DNA of 64,000 nt, from the NCBI GenBank assembly GCA_002633025.1, contig NMRB01002289.1, positions 29,437-93,436 on the forward strand, read 5' to 3'. Below, piece after piece: positions 22,636-33,066 of the stretch; the stretch's first letter is position 1, and every line of letters begins with the position of its first letter. Both the position numbers and the translations under genes were made by a program. Under the pieces are notes generated by a model. It ran no database searches and had not been told where the DNA came from. It saw only the letters and a program-made list of their open reading frames with translations. This DNA is from Notospermus geniculatus (lineage: Eukaryota > Nemertea > Pilidiophora > Heteronemertea > Lineidae).

Positions 22636-22690
22636 NNNNNNNNNNNNNNNNNNNNNNNNNNNNNNNNNNNNNNNNCCCCCCCCCCCCCCC
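22636..22690. other. assembly gap followed by poly-C
   Basis: A 40-base N run (22636-22675) is directly followed by 15 C. The gap probably reflects a homopolymer or GC-rich sequencing failure. Confidence 0.9.
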
Positions 22691-23192
22691 CATGACACTA
22701 CCTCCGTGATAGCCATCGAAAAGAGACTGGGCAGTCAGTGGAGGGGTTCCCCTCAGAGATCCCGGAGTGATGGCTCCCCTGGTAGTGGGTTGTCCTCAGA
22801 AGCTCACCACCATCCCGAGCATGCCTGTCTCCGTGGTGACGGTCACACTGGTCATACCCTTCGTCCATGGTGCGACACCTCCTCCATGGTAAAGTCCCAC
22901 ACAATCAAAGCGCCACCCAATAGAATGCGGAAGTTATGCAATATATTACATGTAATTGGATTTTAATCACACGCAGCTCGTGAACAACCGATCGACAAGG
23001 CGATCACACTACAGACTAATTATTGGTGCCCAACAACGGATCGTCACCAGTTACGCAGGTCGATTGCATAATTGAAAACCGCAAATTCCTGTCTCATTTC
23101 CTGACGTAAGCATTCCATTGGCTGGCGCTTAATAGATGTTGCTGGACTTAACGACAGCCAGTGTGACACTGACAGGAGTCCAACTCCCCTGT
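22691..23192. other. non-coding, nothing recognised
   Basis: Several partly open frames near 22691-22905 on both strands. None has a recognisable domain or splice support. Confidence 0.35.
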
Positions 23193-23310
23193 GGCCATAT
23201 TCAAGTAGCCTTCGCAACTTAGTGCATTGATTAGCGACACAGCCCTATTGTTCATCGACAACCTTAGTTTTGCGTGCTTGCAAAGTTGCGAGGGCTTCAT
23301 AAATATGGCC
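23193..23310. mobile_element. 118-bp hairpin MITE (GGCCATATTC ends)
   Basis: GGCCATATTCAAGTAGCCTT pairs with AGGGCTTCATAAATATGGCC. The next arm is CGCAACTT / AAGTTGCG. Confidence 0.65.
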
Positions 23311-23319
23311 CCTGGTGGC

Positions 23320-23496
23320 TAATGCCCGTTGTACACGGTAGGATTTTCTTGTACTAAAAATTATAAATGGGGCTTAAATGGGTGTTCACAATGCCTTTCA
23401 GCAAGGCAATCGGTAGCCTATGACCGAAATCACCCTTCATGAGCCTCATTTATAATTTTTAGTACAAAAAAATCCTACCGTGTATAACGGGCATTA
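23320..23496. mobile_element. 177-bp MITE (TAATGCCCG ends)
   Basis: ~48-bp arms beginning TAATGCCCGTTGTACACGGT. The same terminal TAATGCCCG occurs on the 32052-32208 element, so they share a superfamily. Confidence 0.7.
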
Positions 23497-23663
23497 GTCT
23501 AGTTTTATTGTTGAACGAGGGTTGAGAATAATATATGGCTGGAAAAACCATATCACCTTACGAAACCAGACTATTGCAACTGGGACTATGATTCGCAGGA
23601 CACCCATTCCTTCTACACCTGTGTGCCTGGCCAGGGATGACAACATTTGACACGACTTCGATT

Positions 23664-23672
23664 TCTTTATTG
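23664..23672 (-). terminator. candidate polyadenylation signal of the LDLa/EB receptor gene
   Basis: AATAAA on the minus strand, about 320 bases past the TGA at 23988. It is the nearest clear signal seen. Confidence 0.4.
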
Positions 23673-23987
23673 AATTATACAACAAACAAATTGGAAATTT
23701 CGGAAGACTCTACAACAACTTAGTGTCAAATCTACTTTCCAATAGTGAAAGCAGTAGGCGTTCAGTGGGAGGTTGGTTGCTTGAAGGAATAGCCATACTG
23801 TACACAAGAGTGTACAAGCTAGTACCAAATATTGCTATCACTTCAACTGATCATGCTCCCCTGACTATTAAAAGATAGAAAAACGTTGGACGATCGGTGT
23901 AGCTCCATTGCGTGACGCCAGACAGTTTCTCATCCGGTCAGAATATCACGAGAGTTCTAATTGGATGACGTTCCTTCTTGTATCCAA

Positions 23988-24034
23988 TCAGTTTTCAGTA
24001 TTTTCTTCCTGGTCGTAGCCTTCTTCGTCAGGTT
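23988..24034 (-). CDS. receptor exon 14: C-terminus
   Basis: [15 protein letters not shown] and TGA. The only tyrosine outside the membrane-proximal region sits in an acidic setting (EEGYDQEE), a plausible phosphorylation site. Confidence 0.75.
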
Positions 24035-27000
24035 CTGAAAGACAAACATGGATGAGATAGGCCCCTAAATTCAAACGAAAAGAACTTTGTGAGGACCAAA
24101 ATCGAACAGTTCCCAAGTCGTAGGCTAGGCGGCTTAGGCTGAATCGGTTAATGTCGTCCTGGGTACACCTCATTATTACCCTGGGTATTCTGGGTAATCC
24201 TTTTTGTTACCCAGGACGATCCTGGGTATAAATAAGGTACCTTAACATTACCCAGTTTGAAATCCGTGCCATTTTCCACCTGCGCCCGAGGTTGTGGTAC
24301 GTGGGCAGGTGGAAAATGGCATGGATTTTACAACTGGGTAATGTTAAGGTACCTTATTTTACCCAGGACGATCCTGGGTAAGAAAAAGGATTACCCAGGA
24401 TTACCCTGGGTATAAATGAGGTGTACCCAGGACGACATTAACCGATTCAGCGCGGCTTAGGGTCATATTGACATCATGTTTGTTAATTTACTTTCTATGA
24501 TAAACTCACCTAATTCGCTGTCCGTTGACAATGTGGTGTCCGAGGTCACCGTGGCATCATCGTTCAGGTCATCAGCGGTAGGTGGCGCTGGGGTTCGCGG
24601 CGTGAGCAGGGGTGTGACTGCCTTCTTCTGCCTGGGAGAAAAAGAGCTGAGGTCGGCAAAGAGCGCACATCACTCAACACATCACTAAACCAGAGGCTGC
24701 TGAAGTAGCAAGCATGGTGTGCGCCATTTTCTCTCGCTGATGCTTACACTGACCCCTGAAACGTACCTGCTAGGTTCCACCTAGCGGCTTGTTGTATAAC
24801 TTTATTTTTTTACCTGGCGTTCCTTTTATTGATATAAATCTCCAGGCCCACCGCTCCGGATACGAGCAAGACAACGAGAGTGATGATGCACGCCACAACT
24901 GAAAAGAACAGTATGGTCTCCCATTGGTTAGGTTTTAGCTGTCAGTGATCTTGTGCCACAAGCCCGTGGATTGTACCCGGGATTGTAACGCCACGTGGTT
25001 TACTTCGCGTGTGATCGAGTCGTCACACCAGCAATGACAATAAAGCGACAACGGATGGACGTAGCCGTATGCAGACGTAAGCCCTCCGCAATGCAGAGGG
25101 ATCAGTGCATGTTTATGTCAAAAATTTCATACCAGGGACGACCCGGCTTACACGATGGAGCATTTTGGATCTGGTGTGTTTACGTCATGATGACGTCATC
25201 GACGCGCTCCTGGTGGGAAATAAATGACTCACAAATATCCCTGTCCCTGCAGTCTGGGTAGAAACAAGTGTCCTGTAGTGTGGTGGGATCGAACGGAGGG
25301 GGTGGCACTGCAGGGGAAAAATAGATGAAAAAAAATTAAGTCTACTGGCAGAAAAAACGATGACGTAACACACATCGTGGGCATGTCGTCCGATCACGTG
25401 ATTTAACATGGCGTCTGTGGCCGTTGTCACTTGGTCCTTTCAGAAACAGTGGCCTTGTAAAGACAAGAAAAGGTTATGAGCACACATTAAGCACTTTGTA
25501 TCTTACCCTCCAGACAGTTTATCAGATCATCCGACGGGGTGTACCCTTTAACACAGGTACAAGTATAGAGGTCGCCACAGGTACTGTTCTTGATCGCGTC
25601 GGCGCAGTCCTCATGGGTACGGCAGTCGTCTCCGACTCGTCCTGGAGATGGACAAATACGATGTGTAAGGTTCATCACAGATAATAGGTGAGGTCAAAGA
25701 CATCGCTCGAGATGGCAGGATACTGATGACACTCTCGGACGCCATCTTGGCCATCTCTGTGCTATCATCTTGCAGGTTTTCATGGAATCCAGCGGTTCGT
25801 GTCAGAACAACGTTTGCCCAATGGTTATCGTTGGCAAAATCGTTGGTTTGAGGTTTTCAGTTTGGCACAGTCATCCAGTCCTTAAAGCGGGCTTTTCTAC
25901 TTGTTAGCGTGTCACGTGACAAGCTCTCAAACCATTCCTTGATAAAATACGTACGTCGCTGGCATGTTTTCGCAGCGTTCATCTCGTAGTGTCCACTCAC
26001 ACACTGACACGTGGCATTAGGGCATTGGCTGAACGGGACGGCAGCTGCGCAGTCCGTGTCAACATTACAAGGGTCGCCAATGGTTCCTGAAGAAGGAAAA
26101 CAGAAAATGGCGCCGGAACGTGACAGGAGTATCTCAGATAAAACGGAAAGGGACGAATTTTGTGTGGCGGAAGATCATCAGTAGGTTTCTAAATACTGAT
26201 GTCAAATTCAACATCATGAACAGGGGTGGAAAATGGTTTCTACTTACGTTTCTTGCAGAAGGTACCATTGTTTCTTACCAAGAATCCCGTCGAGCACTTA
26301 CAGTTGCCATGGTGACAGGTGCTATTTCCTACCGAGTCTGCGCAGTCGGTGTTCAGCTGGCAGTCGTCACCGATGATCCCTGTAGATGGCGTTATGTGTA
26401 ATATCTTAAAGCTAGATCAAACTCAATAAAACAATATAACAGGAAAGTATGGTTTCTTTGTCCCGTCGATGTACCTAAATCTGAAAGGAGAAATGTTTGT
26501 TTAGTAAACCTAGACGCCGAGCGCACGATTTTGGAAAACCTGAACACTTTCTTAAAGATGAACTGCCTTTCTTGCAGTGCAGCTTTAATATCGGACATGT
26601 CGGTTTTCCAGCCTCGTTTTCGCAGCGCTGCTCATTTGCTTGTTTTTGTGATGTGCATTGTGGGAGTGTGGATGACGTCACAGAGTTTCAGGACTTACGC
26701 TTCAGGCAAACCGTTCTGTTATTCTTCTCTTGGTAACCGCTGTTACACCGACATGTCCCATTCGTGCAGTTGCTATTGGCAACGGCGTCACTACAATCGG
26801 TATCCAAGAGACAGGTCGCATCCCCTATCTTCCGCAAATTGCAGGTGGTGTTGTCGGCGCTGACGTAATATCCGGTGTTGCAGAGGCAGGTTCCTGTTGT
26901 ACAGTTGCTATTGGCAACGGCGTCGTAACAATCTGAGTCCAGGCTACACGTCGCATCACTGATCTTCCGTAAAACACAGCTTGTGTTTAATTGGTTGACC

Positions 27001-30000
27001 TGGAAACCGCTGTTACACATGCACCCGTTGTTTGTACAGTTGCTATTGGCAACAGCATCAGAACAGTCCGTATCAACAATGCATGTAACATCGCCGATTT
27101 TTCTCAAAGTGCAAGAGTCGTTTCCGACGCCATTGTTGAAACCGCTGTTGCACGCGCATGCTCCGTTCGAACAGTTGCTATTGGCAACAGCGTCGTAGCA
27201 ATCACTGTCCAATTTGCACGTTGCTTCGCCGATTTTTCTTCGCACGCAGGTGTTGTTGTTTTGGTTGGCATTATACCCGGTGTTACACAAACAGGTGCCG
27301 TTAGTGCAGTTGCTATTGGCAACTGCATCACTGCAGTCCGTATCCACCAAGCACGTGGCGTCACCAACCTGTCTCCTCGTGCAAGTCGTGTTATCGGTAC
27401 TAACATGGTAACCAGAGTCACACATGCAGACATTCTGTGTGCAGTTGCTATGGGCAACCGCATCACTACAATCCGTATCCAGAGAACACGGCTCTTGTCC
27501 AATCGTCCGTTTAGAACATGTGTCATTTCCCAAACTCACGCGATAACCGCTGTTACACAGGCAGACTCCATTTGTACAGTTACTGTTGGTAACAGCATCA
27601 TAACAGTCGGAATCCAAATGACACGTCGCATCCCGAATTTTCCTTAATCGGCAGACTGTGCTGTTTTCATAAACCTGATAACCGCTGTTACAGAGACACT
27701 TGTTGTTAGTGCAGTTACTATTAGCAACAGCATCGCTACAGTCTGTGTCCAAAGAACATGTGACGTCGCCGATTTTTCGTCTGATACACGTGTCATTGCC
27801 TTGTGATACGTGGTACCCTGTGTTACAGAGGCAGACACCGTGGGTACAGTTGCTGTTGTGTACAGCATCACTGCAGTCTGAATCGAGATTGCAGGTAGTG
27901 TCACCTATTTTACGGAGGATGCAGCTTGTGTTAGCATTAGCAGCGTTGAAACCAGTGTTACATAAACATACGCCATTTGTGCAGTTGCTATTGGTTACAG
28001 CATTGGAGCAGTCCGTATCCAGGAGGCAAGAAGCATCCGAAATCTTCCTCAACTTACACGTGGTGTTTTCGGCGTTCACGCTATAGCCAGTATCACACAT
28101 ACAGACTCCTTGAGTACAGTTGCTATTGGTAACCGCATCCGAGCAATCCGTATCCAAGGAACACGTCGCATCTCCAATTGTGCGTCTATAGCAACCGGTC
28201 CCGTTGCTATGCACCTGGTATCCGGTGTTACACAGACAGACACCGTTAGTGCAGTTGCTATTAGCAACGGCGTCGCTGCAGTCCGTGTCTAGGATACAGG
28301 TGGCGTCTCCTATCGACCGTAAGTTACATTCTGTGTTATTGTTGCCAACGTGATAACCAGAATTGCACAAGCAGACGTTTGCAGTGCAGTTGCTATTGGC
28401 AACGGCATCATAACAATCGGAATCGAGCGAACAGGTGGCGTCACCTATCATTCGTAAGATGCACTCAGTGCCGTTGTTCTGGACAAAGTATCCAGTGTTG
28501 CAAAGACAAGTTCCTCCCGTACAGTTACTGTGAGTCACAGCATCACTACAGTCCGTATCCACAAAACAAGTGGCGTCCCCTATCATCCGTAAGTTGCACT
28601 GCGTCCCGTCGACATTAGCGTTATAACCGGTGTTGCAGCGGCAGGTCCCGGATGAGCAGTTGCTGTTGAGGACGGCGTCAGAACAGTCGGAATCTAAGGT
28701 ACAAGTGGCGTCCCCTATCTTTCCTGGAAAATGGAGAATGACAGTTCAGTGAAAAATGGCGTCAACGTATAGTTTTGAGCTTGCACAATAACCCTAAGAC
28801 CCGGCAATAAACACGACCCAAGCCAGAAGTGGTTGATTGACGTCGGACAAGGACGGCACGCTCATAATCAAAATGGCACCAATTCTGGCAAGGTATTCCT
28901 TTATTACGTTTTCATTATGCACACTGTCCAACTTCCTACTTACTTCTAATGCATTGTGTTCTGTCTGCACTGACGTGATACCCTGTATTACACAGACAGA
29001 CACCCTGGGTACAGTTGCTATGGGCAACCGCGTCGCTACAGTCGGTGTCAACAATACAAGTGGCGTCACCTATTTGTCCTGAAAGAGAAAGAAAAAGATT
29101 TGGTTAGACCAGAGATCACCAAATCCACTTTATTAGGATTAGGATATACGACTACATTGTGGGCCTATAGATGAGGTTCGCTAGCCGCCATCTTACCAAA
29201 ATTAGGTCATCCTCTCACCATGGGAATTTTCTTTCAGATCGACAGATGATTGGTTCTCCCATCCCCCAATGGAGGAAATCACCATGGCGATGACCTAATT
29301 TTGGCAAGATGGCTGCTAGCAAATCTCAAAAAACAGGTTTCAACAGGTTGCATTCGTAAAAGTCATGTAACGAGTGCAATGATTGGTAATGTACGATCAG
29401 TAGGAACTGGATCCAAGGTTGATCACGAGGTTCAGCACACGTTATCTTCCAACGGTACTCTTTACAAAGTCACCAACAGATACAAACATGTCGTATTATA
29501 GCAAAAATACATGTATATATTATAGTGAGTTTTTGCAACCAGCCAGTCAGGCCAGCGACACTTTTTGTTCGGGTATACACTCGATCAGAAAATCGGAACC
29601 CTTGAAGTAATCATAGGTCTATCCGGGCGATTGCGAAAACTCTCTATTACGAGTAAAAAACAAAGTGCAGGTGATTGTGGGTGCGAGACACAATAACAGG
29701 CAAATGAACAGAAGAATAAAAAGGCCAAAATGAAGATGATTAATAAAAATATGAGTCTTTTTCGTCCGGGTTGTTTGTCGTCTGCTGCTGAAAATCAGTT
29801 TTGAACAATTAAGCGTTAATTTGGCTGCGACACAGTCACTGCTTGGTCTACAGCAGGCAGGTAGTGGTCCTCCACCCATGGTGTCCAACGTAACAAAACA
29901 TCTCAATTATTCATAAAAATACGAGTCAATGTACATTGTACAAGAATATGGCTTCCGCTGTCGATATCATGATGGTTTACGCCAAGTGTCGGCAGGTGAC

Positions 30001-31717
30001 GCCACCTGGTCAAGTCAACTGCTACATATGATGAATTCTTTCGATTGTTCTTGAGTTCACCAAATCTCCCGATTTGACATCGAGATATAAGTCTTTTCGG
30101 AATTTCATTTGATGATTCTCATTTTGTTTGTTTACTTACTTCTGACACAACCAGTCCAGTTAGCGTTCCTATAGTAACCGGAGTTACACGCGCAGCGACC
30201 TTGTGAGCAGTTACTGGACGGGAAGGCGTCATAGCAATCAGCATCCACGCTGCAGCTGTCATTGAGGACACCTGGAAATAAAGGAGGGCCTACTTGAGGG
30301 ACCTTGTAAAGACCATCTGGCATTCTCGAGCAAAAGAACAAGCTAGGTTCAATGTTTCGTGACATAGACTACTTTGGAGAAAAACCCCGAAAGTCTCGAA
30401 GCTTGAAAGAGAACTTGTTGAGCGACTTACGTCTGGTACAGGAAGTAAGGAGGTCATTTTCGTAAAACCCAGACACACACTGGCAGGTCCCGCCGCGACA
30501 TTCTGAGTTGGGGACGTATGAGGCACATTGGCAACACTCCCCAACCATTGTACAGTCGGTACTGATGATCTTCTCTGTTTAGGAGGAGAGAAAAGTCGAA
30601 TAATTAGGTCGGTGTACGACACACAGGATATTGATACCAGGAATAATTGGTAAATTTAGAATTATTTTCAGGTTATCTGATACGATTTGATTGAAATTGT
30701 TTAATTTTTTTGAAAATGTTGCATCCTGGATTTAGTTTTGAGACGAGTTTTGAAGTAGATGAACAAAACAGAGGAAAAATTGCCAGCAAATGAGGTTGCG
30801 AGGTTACGAGGCTATTCATAAGAACCGTTCCACGTCAACCGGGAAATCCATCCTCAACTTACGTTCGTCGCTGCCATCACCGCAGTCATTGTCGCCGTCC
30901 AAGTACCACTCGACATTTATACACTGGCCTGTGTCACAGGTGAAGGCGGGTGCTTTACATGGCTCAGCAACTAAAAAACACAAGGCATGAATGATATTGA
31001 GAAAACGGAGTTGGCCAAAGCGGCCTACACAACCCTCATCGATGTCAGGAACGTAACGGCAACATGCAGTGACCACGAAAATGTGAAACTGGCCGCCATC
31101 CCACAGCACTGCATGATCAACAACAATAGTTCCTGGTCATTGCCTGTCTGTGGCTGTGTATGGTAGTTGCATACAAGAGACTGGTCCTCTGTTCTGCCAG
31201 AGCTCCACACCCATGAGCTGAACTAGGAAAGAGTTGAGAAGTTTATTCTGAAGTTAACGCGGCCGGCCAACTCTCAAAAACTACCGCTTGATTTTTCGAA
31301 ATGGCCAAATCTTCTTACCTTCGTCCGAGTTGTCCCCGCAGTCGTTGACGGTGTTGTTGAATCTGGCCCACGGGATGCAGACCCCGTTGGCACACTCGAA
31401 GGACACCCGTGAGTCACATTTGGAGGTGACTGAAAGAAAATGGAAGCATAGGTTTGCAAACCAATGGGGAAGCGGCCACGGAGCGTCAACTGGCACGAGA
31501 CAACTCTCACGTGGGGCACCGCCTGTAGACATGTCATAAGCCTAGTCCATTCGGACACATCATGAACGAGGTATTTGAAAACCAGGGGCTGTAAATCATG
31601 ATTCATTTGAAGAGTTCAATACTTTGGAAGAGAAAACGAAGACTTACCTTTGACTGGACAATAAAGGATCAAAATTGATGTTAGAATAGTAAATGCGGGA
31701 TTTCCCTTTCTCGTCAT
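23988..31717 (-). CDS. LDLa + EB/EGF-like repeat type I transmembrane receptor
   Basis: Fourteen coding exons on the minus strand, in gene order: 31717-31648, 31429-31319, 30970-30863, 30574-30431, 30271-30140, 29078-28944, 28723-26699, 26379-26248, 26086-25955, 25641-25507, 25307-25233, 24898-24814, 24631-24510, 24034-23988. All have GT/AG borders and the total of 3453 nt is an exact reading frame of 1150 residues plus stop. Order of parts: signal peptide (1-24), two LDLa modules (about 28-60 and 65-96), 21 six-cysteine EB/EGF-like modules (about 97-1041), a Pro-rich juxtamembrane stretch, one transmembrane helix (about 1067-1088) and a ~60-residue acidic tail with one Tyr near the end. Introns 1 to 11 are all phase 1, the mark of module shuffling. 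By family knowledge such ectodomains bind ligands or neighbouring cells. No specific function or orthologue is recognised. The gene probably has further non-coding 5' sequence right of 31717. Confidence 0.85.
24139..24450. mobile_element. 312-bp near-perfect palindrome in the last receptor intron
   Basis: ~150-bp arms beginning CTGAATCGGTTAATGTCGTC, with repeated TACCCAGGA / TCCTGGGTA motifs. The centre is CACCTGC...GCAGGTG. It lies between receptor exons 13 and 14. Confidence 0.8.
24510..24631 (-). CDS. receptor exon 13: cytosolic tail
   Basis: [20 protein letters not shown] and then an Asp/Thr/Ser-rich stretch. The acceptor is CCCAG before GCAGAAG. The closer AG puts the exon out of frame. 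Confidence 0.75.
24814..24898 (-). CDS. receptor exon 12: transmembrane helix
   Basis: [20 protein letters not shown] followed by IYINKRN, a single hydrophobic helix with a basic stop-transfer on the cytosolic side, giving type I topology. Confidence 0.85.
25233..25307 (-). CDS. receptor exon 11: proline-rich stalk
   Basis: 25 residues, [10 protein letters not shown] then CFYPDC, linking the modules to the membrane helix. Donor GTGAGT at 25227-25232. Reading past it reaches a stop within about 20 codons, which supports the splice. Confidence 0.75.
25507..25641 (-). CDS. receptor exon 10: last EB/EGF-like module
   Basis: 45 residues, [25 protein letters not shown]. Acceptor ATCTCCAG, donor GTAAGA. 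Confidence 0.85.
25955..26086 (-). CDS. receptor exon 9: EB/EGF-like module
   Basis: 44 residues, [25 protein letters not shown]. Donor GTACGT, somewhat weak. Confidence 0.8.
26248..26379 (-). CDS. receptor exon 8: EB/EGF-like module
   Basis: 44 residues, [29 protein letters not shown]. More diverged than the exon 7 units. Confidence 0.85.
26699..28723 (-). CDS. receptor exon 7: fifteen tandem 45-residue modules in one exon
   Basis: 2025 nt = 15 x 135 with no internal stop or length change. Consensus xIGDATC-x5-C-x8-C-x4-C-x-C-x11-C, with [14 protein letters not shown] and CNTGY as the most constant parts. All 15 modules carry an NC(T/S) sequon, and 14 of 15 carry a second N-x-(S/T) directly before the last Cys. 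Borders are TTTTCCAG at 28724 and a GTAAGTCC donor at 26698. The exon starts and ends in phase 1. Confidence 0.9.
28944..29078 (-). CDS. receptor exon 6: single 45-residue module
   Basis: Exactly 135 nt, one module of the same type as those in the large exon 7 ([25 protein letters not shown]). It is a likely relative of the unit that was amplified in exon 7. Confidence 0.85.
29170..29328. mobile_element. ~159-bp hairpin MITE in receptor intron 5
   Basis: TTCGCTAGCCGCCATCTTAC...CAAAATTAGGTCATC pairs with GATGACCTAATTTTGGCAAG...GGCTGCTAGC. Confidence 0.7.
29329..30139. other. receptor intron 5, remainder
   Basis: No additional module-like exon found between exons 5 and 6. Confidence 0.5.
30140..30271 (-). 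CDS. receptor exon 5: EB/EGF-like module
   Basis: 44 residues with [24 protein letters not shown] and a sequon before the last Cys (NWT). Donor GTAAGT, acceptor TTTCCAG. Confidence 0.85.
30431..30574 (-). CDS. receptor exon 4: EB-like module with two extra Cys
   Basis: 48 residues. The motif [10 protein letters not shown] carries two additional cysteines next to C2 compared with the other modules. The acceptor is CAG at 30575-30577, because the alternative AG two bases further in breaks the frame. Confidence 0.8.
30863..30970 (-). CDS. receptor exon 3: LDLa module 2, lacking C4 and C6
   Basis: [27 protein letters not shown]. Leu replaces C4 before DG, and C6 is absent, the same pair missing as in module 1. 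Confidence 0.85.
31319..31429 (-). CDS. receptor exon 2: LDLa module 1, lacking C4 and C6
   Basis: Pattern [24 protein letters not shown] fits LDLa, including the acidic calcium cage. Asn stands where C4 belongs (RFNNTVND), and no Cys follows SDE at the C6 place. Confidence 0.85.
31648..31717 (-). CDS. receptor exon 1: signal peptide
   Basis: Starts MTRKGNPAF, then the hydrophobic [11 protein letters not shown], and ends at a GTAAGT donor in phase 1. The basic N-terminus plus hydrophobic core is a standard secretion signal. Confidence 0.85.
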
Positions 31718-32051
31718 TTGAATCAGAAATATTTTTCAAATCCTCAACTTCTCTTCGCTCTATCGTCTGTCAAAACTAAATGGTTCCACAGTTGTTCCAG
31801 GGCTGCCCTATTCTTGGATAGGGGCGCCAGTTGCTGTCCTACAACGTTACTCTCAGTACTGTTGTCTACGGAACGTGTGGACCACCCCTGCCTGCTATAG
31901 GTTGGTCCAGTTATGAACGAGGAGATCCAAGTTTATCACGACCGACTCCGCCTTGAATAAGCGACCAATTATCCAAAGGAAGAAATGTTTAACACTGTCA
32001 TAAACTTCATCTCTTCGGGTCATTCGGTTCCTGTTGAATGTACTGTTGGCG

Positions 32052-32208
32052 TAATGCCCGCTGTAGACGATCAAATTTTTCATCCAATTTTTTGGAAATT
32101 CAGATTCCGGGTTTATTGGGGCATCAATGTACAAACCCGCATCTAGGGATTTATTCAGCATATTCAGAGAATTGGATGAAAAATTTGATCGTGTACAGCG
32201 GGCATTAG
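32052..32208. mobile_element. 157-bp MITE (TAATGCCCGC ends)
   Basis: Arms TAATGCCCGCTGTAGACGAT / GATCGTGTACAGCGGGCATTA. The interior is shared with 13725-13872 and the termini with 23320-23496, linking the two subfamilies. Confidence 0.75.
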
Positions 32209-32990
32209 CCTAAAATCAAGACTTCTTTTAAAAAAATATCGCATTTCTGTCGAGGGTGATAACGAAAAAGAGTCCCAATTGATGATAACAAGAGGCCCAT
32301 AGACCTTGCGCTCAGCTGTCGTCTACGCTTTAGGCCGAGAACTTCAACTTAACAGCGAATGGTGCATATCATCAATATAATTTTTTCATTCCTGTATGTT
32401 TCTGATATCAGTTGCATGGCCTGAACTGATTTTTGGCCGTTTAAAAAGACTTAAATCTCAATAACCCCCACCCGAACCCTTTCACTTTATTTACTCGCCC
32501 CTAACCATGGCTACCCCTAATGACGCATGTCTAGGTGTCAAAAACTTCGGCGTGGATATCACAGACTGGACAACTTGTAAAAAACACAGACAGTAGCTAA
32601 CAGGGTCTGTCTTTTGTGGAATCAAGGGTCGATGGGTGTGAAAACCCTTTTCATTCCTGGTATAATTTCCTTGGAGGGTCTTGGAAGGGTTGCATGATGT
32701 CGAACCCTTGGTTTCAGGGACGCAAGATTCTAACTTCACCAACTGGATAACGATTTAAAACTCCGTGACTTACATGTACAAGTTGTGTGATAAAGAAACC
32801 CGGTTTTCATCGTGTTTGTGGAGTATTCGCAAACTTTGCACAAACATTTGATATTTCCTCCGTTTGTTTCCTGTTCTGGAGATCGCAATTCTCGTCTGCT
32901 TACAACAAGATACATTCGACATCCATTGGGTACTGACAGAAGGCCTGCTTTTGTAGGCGGTGCATCAAAATCCGTGCGGAATATTGAGAA
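32209..32990. other. non-coding, nothing recognised
   Basis: Lies between the divergent starts of the receptor gene (-) and the basic-protein gene (+). It may hold regulatory sequence, but no motif stands out. Confidence 0.35.
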
Positions 32991-33047
32991 TTAGTTGATA
33001 CCAAAGTGTGGTGCAAAATGGCTTGACATTCTTCACAAGTTAGACCT

Positions 33048-33066
33048 CAACCAAACAGAGGTAAGT
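33048..33066 (+). other. 5' splice donor of a non-coding first exon
   Basis: CAAACAGAG/GTAAGT with GT at 33061 is a near-ideal donor. The matching acceptor TTTACATTACAG ends at 33418, seven bases before the ATG used for the following gene. The first exon would be 5' UTR. Confidence 0.6.

Noticed and set aside
26730-28618. Plus-strand and other minus frames inside the receptor exon
   Set aside because: Shadows of the 15-module coding frame. The cysteine-module frame has the splice sites and a consistent pattern.
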